From Buxus sempervirens (Eukaryota > Streptophyta > Magnoliopsida > Buxales > Buxaceae): 64,000 nt of DNA. The position numbers were made by a program, and so were the translations under genes. The notes under the pieces are model-generated. The model did no database searches. It saw nothing but the letters and a program-made list of their open reading frames with translations, and had not been told where the DNA came from. The first letter of the stretch is position 1, and every line of letters begins with the position of its first letter. Positions 45,765-57,000 of this stretch are shown here, piece by piece. The stretch spans positions 3,234,001 through 3,298,000 of the forward strand of contig OX387182.1 in NCBI GenBank assembly GCA_947561395.2, read 5' to 3'.

Positions 45765-46097
45765 CAAGGTTTGCAGTTTCGGTGCTGGTAGGCATGCCGC
45801 CTATCGGCCAAAACGAAATTTCGCCGGCAATAGCGAAAAAATCAAAAAATGGGCAAAATTTGGTTTTTCGGATTTTGGGGAAATTTCTTCGGCACGCTGC
45901 TCCGTTTTCTTGGCACGCCGCTCCGTTTCACCAATAAAAAATAATTTTTTCTCTGTTTTGCTCGCCACACTGTCCCGTTTCGGTGACAAATTGTCGAAAT
46001 TTCGCCAAAGTCACCAGTGATGCACCGCTAACAATTTCCTCCAGCAAAACGCATCGCTGGAGGGCCAAAAACCGAAATTTCAAAACTGTAAACTTTG
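45765..46097. mobile_element. hAT-like miniature element, GC-rich family, copy B (333 bp)
   Basis: It starts CAAGGTTTGCAGTTTCGG, and its other end inverted reads CAAAGTTTACAGTTTTG. It is flanked by a perfect 8-bp duplication GCTCTATG (45757-45764 and 46098-46105). The body has repeated CGAAATTTCGCC and GGCACGCCGCTCCGTTT motifs. It is non-coding. Confidence 0.82.
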
Positions 46098-46518
46098 GCT
46101 CTATGTAACAATTTCCCCTTTTTGTAGGTGTGGCTATCAAAATCTTAACAACGATGATGAGGTGATAAGAGATAAAACATATATTGACAATTTTGTCCTA
46201 ATAACTATGATTATTTAAAATTAAATATCAAGATTATTTTTTAGTGGATTGATTCAATGTTTACTATATTGGCTCAAATGGGAAGAATCATACCAGATTC
46301 ACATTTGCCCTAAAGGGTATTTGTGGTACGCAAGGAATAATTAAAGTTTTTTAAGGTAGTTAACTGGTATTTTAAAAAACCTTGGGTATTTTTTGGAAAG
46401 CATTTGGGTAAGCTGTAAATATCACAAATTCAGGGGATCGTTTGATAAGGTTTTTGGATTTTAATCATCCGTTTGATAGGGATTTTAAAAGTTAGTTTTT
46501 AGAATCAGATGTTGAAAC

Positions 46519-47768
46519 TAGGGGTGCAACTCGGTTTGGTTCGGTCTAGGTTGATGTCAATCCAAGACCAAACCGAAATTACATATATTTAACCCAAAAC
46601 CGAACCGAACCGAATTGTAAACCGAAAGCCTAAAACCGAAAACCGAACCGAAATTTAATAAAATAAGCGACAAACCGAACCGAACCGAGCAAACTAATTT
46701 TTTTTAGGACGAACGAGTTCTGCTTCAAGCAACCTCCTCTGCCTCTACCTCTCTTACTCTCTCGCTATCAATGAGATTAAACCTAAATAGAAAGATTAGA
46801 CAAGAAAACCGAGACGGATTTTTCCCTTCTGATTCTGAACGCTAAAGAAATTCTTATTTCTTACGTTTTCACTCTTCTGTTTGCCTGCCTGCCCATCTGG
46901 AATTCACTTTTCTTTCCTTTGAAGCCTTTGTTGCTCCTCGATGAACGACTCTATCTTGCGCCGAAACTCCTCGTCACTCAAACCATCCTTCGGGTTTGAC
47001 TGCAACATCTCCTCAAGATTTCCGCCGGGACTAGAAGCCTTCAAGCATTTTTCTGTTTCCGATCGCGGGAGCTCTGGACGATGTTTCTTGAACTTCTGAA
47101 GCTTCAAGTTCTTTGACTGACGGAGACCCCGAAGACTGCTGATTCCAGAGGGAGAAGGCGTCTGCAATGGGGGAGATGGCATTTGTGATGGGGGAGAAGG
47201 CGTCTGCGATGGGGGAGAAGCCATTGGAGATGGCGTATGCGATGGGGGAGAAGACGACGGCGGAGGCTGCGTCGGTGCCACACGAGGTGCGGCTCCGCGC
47301 GCTTGAGCCAGAGCAAATCCATCACCGACTTCAGTTGGGGGGTTTTGAACGAAGGGTTTCGCTTTGGACGAAGGGTTTGAATGAAGGGTTTCATTCGTTT
47401 TGAACGAAGGGTTTGAACTTTGAACGAAGGGTTTCGTTTTGATCAAAGGGTTTTGAAGGTTTCGTTTTGAATGAAGGGTTTGGATCGACTTAAGACTTTT
47501 AAGTGAGGAGGGACTTTTAAGTTAAGAAGGGTGGGTTTATAATTCTGTAAAATTTTAAGGATAAACTTATAAATTTTAATATTATATATAAAAATTCGGT
47601 TCGGTTCGGTTTAACAGAACATCTAACCCAAAACCGAACCGATTTATTTCGGGTTAATATTTTATGGACTAAAACTGAACCAAAATTTTAAAAAACCGAA
47701 CCGAACTGAACCGAAATCGATTTGGCTCGGGTTGGTTTCGGATTTACCCGGACCAAGTTGCAGCCCTA
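46519..47768. mobile_element. Non-autonomous hAT-like element carrying an ORF (1250 bp)
   Basis: Termini TAGGGGTGCAACTCGGT and (inverted) TAGGGCTGCAACTTGGT match closely. Flanking 8-mers GTTGAAAC (46511-46518) and GCTGAAAC (47769-47776) match at 7 of 8. About 200 bp at each end is packed with AACCGAACCGAAC-type words in both orientations. The central part is different in composition and holds the ORF at 46904-47446, so this may be a gene fragment captured between element ends. Confidence 0.72.
46904..47446 (-). CDS. 180-aa hypothetical protein inside hAT-like element, possible captured gene fragment
   Basis: ATG-initiated frame with a repetitive Ser/Pro-rich centre (PPSQTPSPPSQMPSPPLQ), a basic segment and a charged C-terminus (GLSDEEFRRKIESFIEEQQR). 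That C-terminus resembles the EFRRKxEAFI endings of plant DUF761/DUF4408-type proteins, as far as I recall. The Ser/Pro region is encoded by imperfect GATGGGGGAGAAG repeats and the N-terminus by AACGAAGGGTTT repeats, so part of the frame could be repeat-driven. Its position between inverted hAT-like ends suggests transduplication of a host exon (inference). Whether it is expressed is unknown. Confidence 0.4.
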   Translation of the reverse strand: MIKTKPFVQSSNPSFKTNETLHSNPSSKAKPFVQNPPTEVGDGFALAQARGAAPRVAPTQPPPSSSPPSHTPSPMASPPSQTPSPPSQMPSPPLQTPSPSGISSLRGLRQSKNLKLQKFKKHRPELPRSETEKCLKASSPGGNLEEMLQSNPKDGLSDEEFRRKIESFIEEQQRLQRKEK

Positions 47769-48608
47769 GCTGAAACTAGGCAAAAACCAAAAGCCATGTT
47801 TTATAGGCTTTTACGGTTTTTGAACGTTTAAAGGATAAAACCCTCACTTAGGTTTCTAGGGGGTTTTTAGAACGAGCCCGACTCTCTCGTTCTCTTGCGA
47901 CATCTTTTGCTCTTCCTTTCGTAGGAAAGCTATTCCTTCAACAGCTTGTATCAGTTATGGTCTCTATTCTCTCCTCTTTCTTCTCTCTCTACTCACTCTA
48001 TCTATCTCCGTCTTGCGTCCTTGCCATTTTTGTCATTCTTTATGGGTTGTCGATTACAAGTACCTCTCTTTCTCCTTTGGATTGATGCTTTTGATGTAAG
48101 GAGGTCGAGGGAGAATAGAGGTATGGCCAGAATAGAAGCTTGCTGTGATGCAAGACGTTTAGGTTAGGGTTTTGAGGAGAGACATTTTGCGTTACATTTC
48201 CAGATGTGAAGATCTTTAAGGGTTGCAAGATTAGAGGGGTTTTGACAGGTCTTTGCTCTGATTGCTCATGTTGCTCTAGTTTTCGTCTACCTGGAATTGC
48301 TAAACCAGAAAATGGGGTTGCCATAATACTAAAACGAAAATATTTTCTCAATACGTTGCAATAATGCCTAAAACGACAATACTTTTTCACCCAAGTGAAT
48401 TTTCAGCGCGAGCATGAGTTATCATTTTCTTGTGATGAGAACTCATGCTAAAAACGACCCCTGAGAAAGAAAGAGAGTGGTTGCGTGGAAACTTAAATCG
48501 AACTGGCCCCATGTGCCGAAGTTTCGGCCTATGTTGGTTCCGTTGCCGATTCAAGAATCGATCTGATTCTTCTGAATATCTCTGGTACAGTCTGGACTCT
48601 CGAGTGCC

Positions 48609-48626
48609 AAAACCCTAAACCCTAAA
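48609..48626 (+). promoter_or_regulatory. Tandem telo-box (AAACCCTA) upstream of NLE1
   Basis: AAAACCCTAAACCCTAAA lies about 210 bases before the NLE1 ATG. Telo-boxes are common near start sites of plant ribosomal-protein and ribosome-biogenesis genes, which fits the role of NLE1. It may lie in the promoter or 5' UTR. Confidence 0.65.
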
Positions 48627-48832
48627 TTCGAAACCTGTTCTCTTTCCGCGGATCCACCTCTCTTCGTCGGAGTGGACAGATTTGATAGAATAGTGATAGT
48701 TGCACAGGCCGATCTTCCAAAGCATCCGAATTTGCCGCCTCCATATCTGTATCTCCGTATTCATATCTTCTCGTTTCTTCTCATCTGATTACTGTTTCTA
48801 ACTCAGTTATCGATTAATCATTTCAGACAGCC

Positions 48833-50975
48833 ATGGAAGTCAAGGAACAGAAGGAGATGGATACTAACGTAATGTGCCTCTTGACGGACCCTGAAGGAAC
48901 GCCTTTGGGAGCTCCCATGTATCTTCCTCAGAACGTTGGTCCCCTGCAGCTCCAACAAATCGTCAATAAGCTTCTAAACAATGTAAGATCCTTCAAATAT
49001 CTGTAGAAATTTTGGTTTTTGCCTAGTAGACCTAATGTTGTTAGCATTCTAACGTCTTGGCTAGGTGTAAGGTAAAGCGTTTTTTAAAACTTAAAATTGA
49101 CAGAACAATCTTTTCTGCATAGATTCTGGATTTTTAATTGAAGTTAGCTGCATAAGTATATTGTTTCTGCCAGAAAACAGCAAATCTTGGGGTTTAGTCA
49201 TTGTTCTTGTGTACGTGGATGTTGAAGACATGCTCTGCTGATTAATAAACATAGCGGATTTATACTCCATTTTGCAATTCTTTGATTAATTATCGTATAG
49301 CTTCTTATGAATTTGAAATCTCCACAAGTGACCTTCCGTGTGATGCGCTTCGTATTTGAACCAGTTGCATACTACCATATACACTGGAAGTTTCTTTTTC
49401 TTTTTTTTTTTGGTTTGGGGGGGGGGGGGGGGGGGGGGGGGGGGTTGGGTAATAATGGGGTTTTATTACTGGAAAGGAGAAAAAAAAAAATTACTAAAAG
49501 AGGATTTGTACATAATATGTGTGCAGAAACCAGCTAAAAGAACGGTAAAATGAAAAAGGGCAAAGGCGGAAAGGAAGCCTATTCTTGATTTCCCAATAAC
49601 ATATCCCGTTCATCGTGGAACCTGGACGATGCCGAGCACCAACAGAAAAATATTTCAACAATATGATATTCTGTTGTGAAATTAGTGTTCCTTAGCTTCA
49701 AAAGTGCACCGGTTCTGATCCTTTCCAAAATATCCCAGCATACAAGAAACTGACTGATTTTCCATAATCATTCCACGCCATAAAGTAAAATATATTAATA
49801 TAATATAGATGTTATGTTTTCTGGTAAAATATCTGAGACAACTATGTAACTAACTATTATACGTATGTGAAGCAATTTTATTATAATTTTGTCTGATCTA
49901 AACATATCATATTGAGTTTTAGTTATTTTGCACCTCAGTACCTAAATTACTTCTCATGCCCACCAATCCTAATTTCTTGAATTTTCCAAGTTAGAAATTC
50001 CCTAGCTGTGTCATATTTTGACACCCATAGATATACCAATAATATTCATTTTAGATTGAAGAGGTGGACAAGGATTTATTCTGCAAACCCCAAGTTGTTT
50101 GGACAAAGCGTTCTGTTAAATTTTGATGTTATTTACTCTTAGATTTTAAGTTCTAACTGCTTCATAAGCTTATTAAGTTCTTAGGCATCATCTGATTTTT
50201 CTATTTATTTGATAGGTAAAAGTGGTAATATATTAAGATATGATCAGTACATGGGGGGAATGTACGTGAACTGTGTATCAACCTCGTAACCTATAGTGCT
50301 CCTTAGGACTCAAAGGTCCAAGAAGGAGTCACATTTAAAAAAAAAATCCTCTAGAGACATTTTAGAGAAACTTGGAAGAACTGAGGTTCAGCTTAATATA
50401 AGATGCAAGGCTGCTTGACTCAGTTTGTCTGCTGTCTTCTCTTCACCTCTGAAAATCCTGCATTTTCTCTCACCACATACCACCTGCATAATTGCCCCGG
50501 AGATAGTTCCATAACAAGTTTCATGAGTGGGTTATTTTTGCTTATTCAATTACAAATAAAAGATGGGTAAATAACTAAGCTTCCGTTTACTTGCAAATTA
50601 TGCAGCTGTATGGGACTGTCCATTTTCTTGAAGACAAGTTCTCAATCATTAATCTCTGTCGAGTCTTGTCTGAAAAATGCTGTCCATGTGAAAAAAAAAA
50701 ATTGCTTTGGAATGGATTTCCATGTGAGAAGGATGGTTTAGATGGTAGACTACTGACTCATGATATTCTATCCTTGATGCTTCCAAAATAGGCGCTGAAT
50801 ATAATTTATCGAGCAACATGGCTGAGGAATTACCCCCCTTTCCCTAAAAAGGAAGAGCACCATGTAATGGCTCAAACATCCCTGATTCAATGTTTGTTGA
50901 CACATCCTTGTTTGAGGTACTGGAAATCAATCCCAGAAATAACACATTAGGAATTGCTATTTGAAACTGAGATGA

Positions 50976-51052
<77 letters not shown>

Positions 51053-54000
51053 GATGAAATGATTTTCTGTATTTATTACTTTTTTTGAATGAGGGAATGG
51101 ATTACATATATAGCGGAGAATGTAATGGTTTTGGATGGTCTGCCCATGAAATATTCCTTTAATGGGTTGGACATAGGACACTTGTCTGTAATATTCAACA
51201 TAAGACCTGACCTATTCCACACTGTTCTAGAGTAGTTGCTATTCCAAGTGTGCTGAAACACAAATCAATTCTAACACCTCCTTCAAGTTGGAGAATATAC
51301 ATCATATAAGTCCAGTTTGGAACAAATATAATCTATCTTTGTTTGATGCAAAGACTTTGGTGAAGATGTCTGCAAGTATGTTTACTTAATGAGTAGTAGA
51401 TCTTTACTTTGTTTTTTCTCATGAACATAGTTTCAATCAATTTCAATGTCTTTAGTCCTTTCACAATGTACTGGATTTGATGCAATATGCAGAGCTGCCT
51501 GATTATTTCAGAACAAAGGGATTGGAGTAGTAGTTGGAAAACAAGTCTCTTGGAGAAAGTTCTATAGCCATGTTAACTCACTAGTAGTCTGAGCCATACC
51601 TTTGTATTCTACTTCTACACTAGATCGGGCTACCACAATCTGATTCTTGCTTCTAGAAGTGACTAAGTTCCATCCAAGGAGTGTACAATACCCTGTGATT
51701 GATCTCCTGTCAGAGGGAGATCCTGCTCAATCTGCATCCAAGAATTCTTCCACCTAAAGGTGTTGATTCTTCCTGTATAATAAGCCAAGACTAGAAAATT
51801 TCTTCAAGTACCAAATGACATGAATAATAGCATCCCAATGAGGAATCAAGGGTGTCTCCATGAATTGATTCATTGTACTGACCGCATAGGAGATATCTGG
51901 TTTCGTAATTGTTAAATATTTCAGTTTGCCTACCAGTCTTCTGTATCTTCCAGGATTATTGAACAGTTCTTTGACATCATAAGTTTTTTATTAGGATCCA
52001 TTGGCTTGTCATTGAAATTTGTTCGAGATACTGAAGTCCAGTTTCAACTAGTAGATCAAGGACGTACTTTATCTGAGGTAGATTAATTCCTTTTTGAGAT
52101 CTAGCGACTTCAATTCTTAGGAAGTACCGAAGATTTCCCAGGTCTTTAGTGTGAAATTTCTGCTGTAAAAACTATTTCAGTTTCTCAATGACCTTTAAGT
52201 CATCCCCAATAATCACAATATTATGAATATAGACTACCAATAGAATCTAGCCAATAGCGGAGTGTGAAAGAAACACTGAATGGTCAGTCTCTCACCATTG
52301 AAGTTCGAATTCTATCACAATGTTGGAGGATTTTCTAAACCAAGCATGTGGTGATTGTTTAAGGCCATACAAAGCGTTCTTCAACTTACAAGCACAGTAT
52401 TGATACTTCCCCTTAGCAACAAACCTGGGAGGTTGCTCCATATACAGTTCCTAAACTAGATCATGTGGAGGAAAGGATTCTTAACATCTGACTGATAGGA
52501 AGGCCAATCAAGATTAGTGGCAAGGGTGATTAATATGTAGATAGAAGCAATCTTAGCAACAAGAGAGAACGTCTCAACTTGCATAGCTGATTGCCATCCA
52601 GGATCATACAATTAATTTTGGATAGATTTTGTAATATAAACACTGGAAAGATGAGAAACAAAGGAGAATAAATAAGGTGACAACTAGTGGTAAGACATAA
52701 AATGACTAAGTGTTTAGTAACACAAGAACAAGTAGCTTTTTGAAGATAAATGGGTAAAGAATCCGGGTCCGGTGTGGCAGCAGGATCTGAAGATGTTTGA
52801 GGTACAGGTGGGGCATGTAGACTGATGGGTAAAAACTATGGTTATACACCTGTAAGGAAGGAGGAGGAGGAGGAGGACTCAGTAGGGATGGTGGTCTTTG
52901 GCAAAATAATGGATGAAGCGAGAGGTAGTGAATAAGCCAGTGTAGAAAGAGGAAGATGCGTAGGAAAGGTAATGGGATTAGTCGGGAAGAATTCAGAAGG
53001 AGCACGGACTTGGTAACGTGTTTGAGTCTCAAAACAGGTGTCATCAAACTCATAAAGTAACGGTGAAGGTCAGGATTGAAACATCAAGGACCATTCTGAG
53101 TATGAGAGTAATCGAGAAAGATACACTTAATAGCACGGAATTGAGTTTACGTACACGAGGACCTAGAGAGTGAACAAAACACATACACCCAAAGATACAA
53201 ACAATGAGGGGGAAAAAGGTGGAGAATTGAGAACAAAAGGAAATAAGGGGATGCACCACCATGAGTGGACGAGGACATCTGGTTAATTAGATAGCAAGTA
53301 GTGAGAACACCGGCACTTCAAAAATGTGTGGAAACATGCATATGAAACAAGAGGGCACGTGTGACATCAAGAAGGTGAAGCTTCTTGTAGTTAGTGACTT
53401 CATTTTTTATGGAGTATATGTGCAAGATAGGCAAAAAAGATACAAAATTATTAATCTTTGGCATTATCTGATTTGAGAATTTTTATTTTGACTGAAAGTT
53501 GAGTTTCAACTTCTTAGAATAACTAAAAAATATAAAGCAATGCAGATCAGGTATGCATCAAGAAGAGCCAAGTCATTCATGAGTAATATCCACAAATATA
53601 ACAAATTAATGAAACTGATTTCCTGAAATATTAATAGGTCCCATACATGGGTGTGAACAAGTTCAAAGGATTGTGATACATGGCGATCAATACAAGAAGG
53701 AAAAGAACTGTTACAATTTTTGCTATATTGACAAGCTTCACATTGGAAGGGTAAAGTAGATGTCCTAGGGAGATCAACAAGCTGCTGCTTGAGGATAGGT
53801 CATAATGGATGGCCTAAACAATGGTGCCACGGGTAAGGAGTAACTTAAGTCTGAAGAGCTCAAAAAGGTGCAAATGCAAAGTCAAAATATTAGAGGCCGC
53901 CACCTCATGCCCCATACCAATCATCCTTTAAGTCTTGGGATCCTGAAAAATACAAATAGATGGGTAAAAACTGACTGAACTGTAATGTAGATGTCTTATA

Positions 54001-57000
54001 TTTCACCAGCACCCAGTATCCATTGGGCCTTCCTGTACCTAACCCAGGAGGTACGTTGGTGGGGCCACGAATGGCCCATTGGGGGTTCGGGGGCGGAGCC
54101 CTGACCCGAATTTTTGGGGATACTAGTTACGGCGGAGTTGGAGTTTTTAGGGTTGCAAGTTGAGTTCATGAGAAACAGGGGTTTCTGCTGTGAAGAACTG
54201 CTTTGTATCTTGCATCCATTTTTTCTAGTGAATCTTCTCCGTGGATGCTTTCAAGCTGAACCACATAAATTTATGTTCTGCAACATGAATAACCAAGGGT
54301 TTTGACGATTTAATTATCGATAACAAATTAGATAGAAAACCAGGAATATGTAATGTAAGACAGAACGGAGATCAATGTCAGGTGAAAGTTGTGTCTTGCT
54401 AGAACCATGGACCTTAGCTAAAGATCAATTAGCAAGTGTAACACTCATGCAAAGGGGTATATTTATGGAGGTGAATAGACTCACCAGTCATGTTCTCATT
54501 GGCCCCGGAATCGATGATAATTAGGTTGGAATCAGTAGATAAAAGACAATGAGATGCAGTACTGATTGGGCTTAAGTAGTGGTAGAGTTAGAAGTAGTGG
54601 CCCGTTTCAGGGTTTATAGCTGAAAATACTTTTCTCGAGGAATGGTGATTAGCTCAGACTCGGTACGAATTGTTGGTGTCGGAGAGTAGTTGGATATGGT
54701 TCTGATTAACCAGACAAGATATCCTCTTAGGATGTAGCCTGATGTGCTGCTCTAGTGTGTCAAAAAAGTCAACAGAATGATGGGTATAACTTCATTGTGT
54801 ACATTTGTGAGTATTGCGCCCTATACTTAAGACCACTGCTACTACTTTGAGGATCACGTTCCCCTTTGGAACCATGGCCACAATAGCCACCATGTCATCC
54901 CCCACTTTCTGCAGACACAGTGTGAGAGACCAGAATGGCAAAACTGTCACCAATAATCTTGAACCATAAATAGTGTGGCATAGAGTCGAGCATAAACCTC
55001 ATGAAATGAAGGCAACTTAGGACTACACAAAAGTGGTCCTTAATGAACTCGTACTCAGGGTCAAGAATGTTAAGGAAGCGAATAACTTCCAATTCGTTTT
55101 GCTGCTTTTATAATTTAGTTAGATCAGTTGTGAGAGGCTGATGCAGATTACTCTATAAACCCCATCAACTGAGTGTAATCTTAGGGGTCATGCTTGAGGC
55201 ATTTGGTATTAGGAAACTATGTTGCAACTTAGCATAAGCCATAGATTGAAGTTGATATTGACCATTGGATTGCTTTTGAGGGCATATTGATTTGAAACAT
55301 AAAATCATGATATGTTTCACTTGCGGGAAGGGAAAAGACAATTAAAGAAAATCTAAGGGAGGATTTTCAGAATTTGATTTTTTATTCGAACAAATAGAGA
55401 AGTATTTATAATTATTTGTGTGTCTGGCAATATTGAGAGAACAAACTTGTGTTTGAGATCGTCTAATCAGCAATAAGCTTTTTCTTGGTTCAGGAGGAAA
55501 AGTTGCCATATGCTTTTTATATATCGGATCAGGAACTTGTAGTGCAGCTTGGATCCTATCTACAGAAAAACAAAGGTTAGTAGTTCTTGGGAAAAAGAAA
55601 GAGAAATTGTTTCAATTCATCTTATAGGCTGATTTATGAGTTCGTTCTAACATTTTTTTTCTTAACAAAATTTTCAGTTTCTGTGGAGAAAGTATTGCGC
55701 ATAGTTTACCAGCCCCAAGCAATTTTTCGAATTCGTCCAGTAAATAGATGTTCTGCAACAATTGCTGGTATTTTATTTATCTCTTTCTTTCTGCCTATCT
55801 TAATATATCAATTCTGATGTGTTAATTACTGGATGACATTCGTTCATTTTCATAATGTTACTATAGCTAAACTGTTTTTGTCCCTGAGGTAGCCCCTTCA
55901 TAGATGCGAGATGCTGCCTTTAACTTCAACGATTGTCTTTGGGGCTAGATTTCATGAACAGTGAACATTCATGATTTTACTTGGTCTGTCAAATTCAATG
56001 CTATAATCTTCACTTAGCCCTGTTACCGTCAGCTGTTTTTTTTTTTGGATCGGTAAAAGAGTATGAATATATTGATAATATAGGGGTAGAAGAAAAACAT
56101 AGTTATGGTGCACGGATAGTGTACCAAACACAAAGTACTCTAGGCAGGGAAACCATCCGAAGACAATACAAAGAAATCCTTCCACAACCCTGTTACTGTC
56201 AGCTGTTTTTAATGAACCTTTCCGAGGCGAGGGTTATTGTAAGAGGGCTATTGGGTCTGTCTGAATTATGGGTTATATCCATGGGCTTTTGGGAGGCCCA
56301 TGGATATTGTAAGAGGGCTACTCTTATGGTTGAGGGAGAGTCATCGAGATTCATTTCCTGGTTTTCTACTTGTCTAAGCTCTTCTTGGAGGCTGCTTTGT
56401 AGGGATGGTTGGATTATCTAGATGTTTGGCTCTTGAGATTAACATTTGTTCTCAAGAGTGCTTCAATTGGCTGATTAGTGTATTTGCAGATTGGCTACTT
56501 AAGACAGGGGTAGATAGGATATCACTGTATCAGGGACCTCCTGATGCAAGCTTCCATGCTGGAGGGCTTTGTGTTCTATTTGTTGGTTTCTTGGAGGAAG
56601 TTTTCTTCTAGTTGTACTGCTTTGCATTTTTTAGCAGATAGAGTAGCTTGTTGGTCCTTCTATTCTTCAAGCATAACGAAAAAGGTCGAACGCTTTGATA
56701 ATAATTTACCTCAAATGCACTTGCACAATTATTGATGGGCAGAGGAGATAATTATTGGGTCTGTTTTGACTGTTTGCTATTTTTTGCGAACTCTAATAAA
56801 GAGTAAATTGCCAATGTTTAATTTAGGTAATTTACTGCATGGAATCTATAATAAAGAATGTAAAACCAGAGCTTTATTGCTTTCTTGAGAAATTCCATGG
56901 TTTTGGATTGTCAAGTTTATTTTTTTTCCTTTTTAATGGTTAGTGGAAAATTTTATTAAAGATAAGAAAGTTACTGATATGAGAAGTTAAAATCTACCCA

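Noticed and set aside
52706-53262. Minus-strand open frames in NLE1 intron 1
   Set aside because: They are pieces of the degenerate copia integrase and linker, not separate genes.
56221-56735. Open frames near a FLADRVA-like stretch that might be LINE RNase H
   Set aside because: The similarity is too weak and short to call. It may still be a decayed LINE piece.
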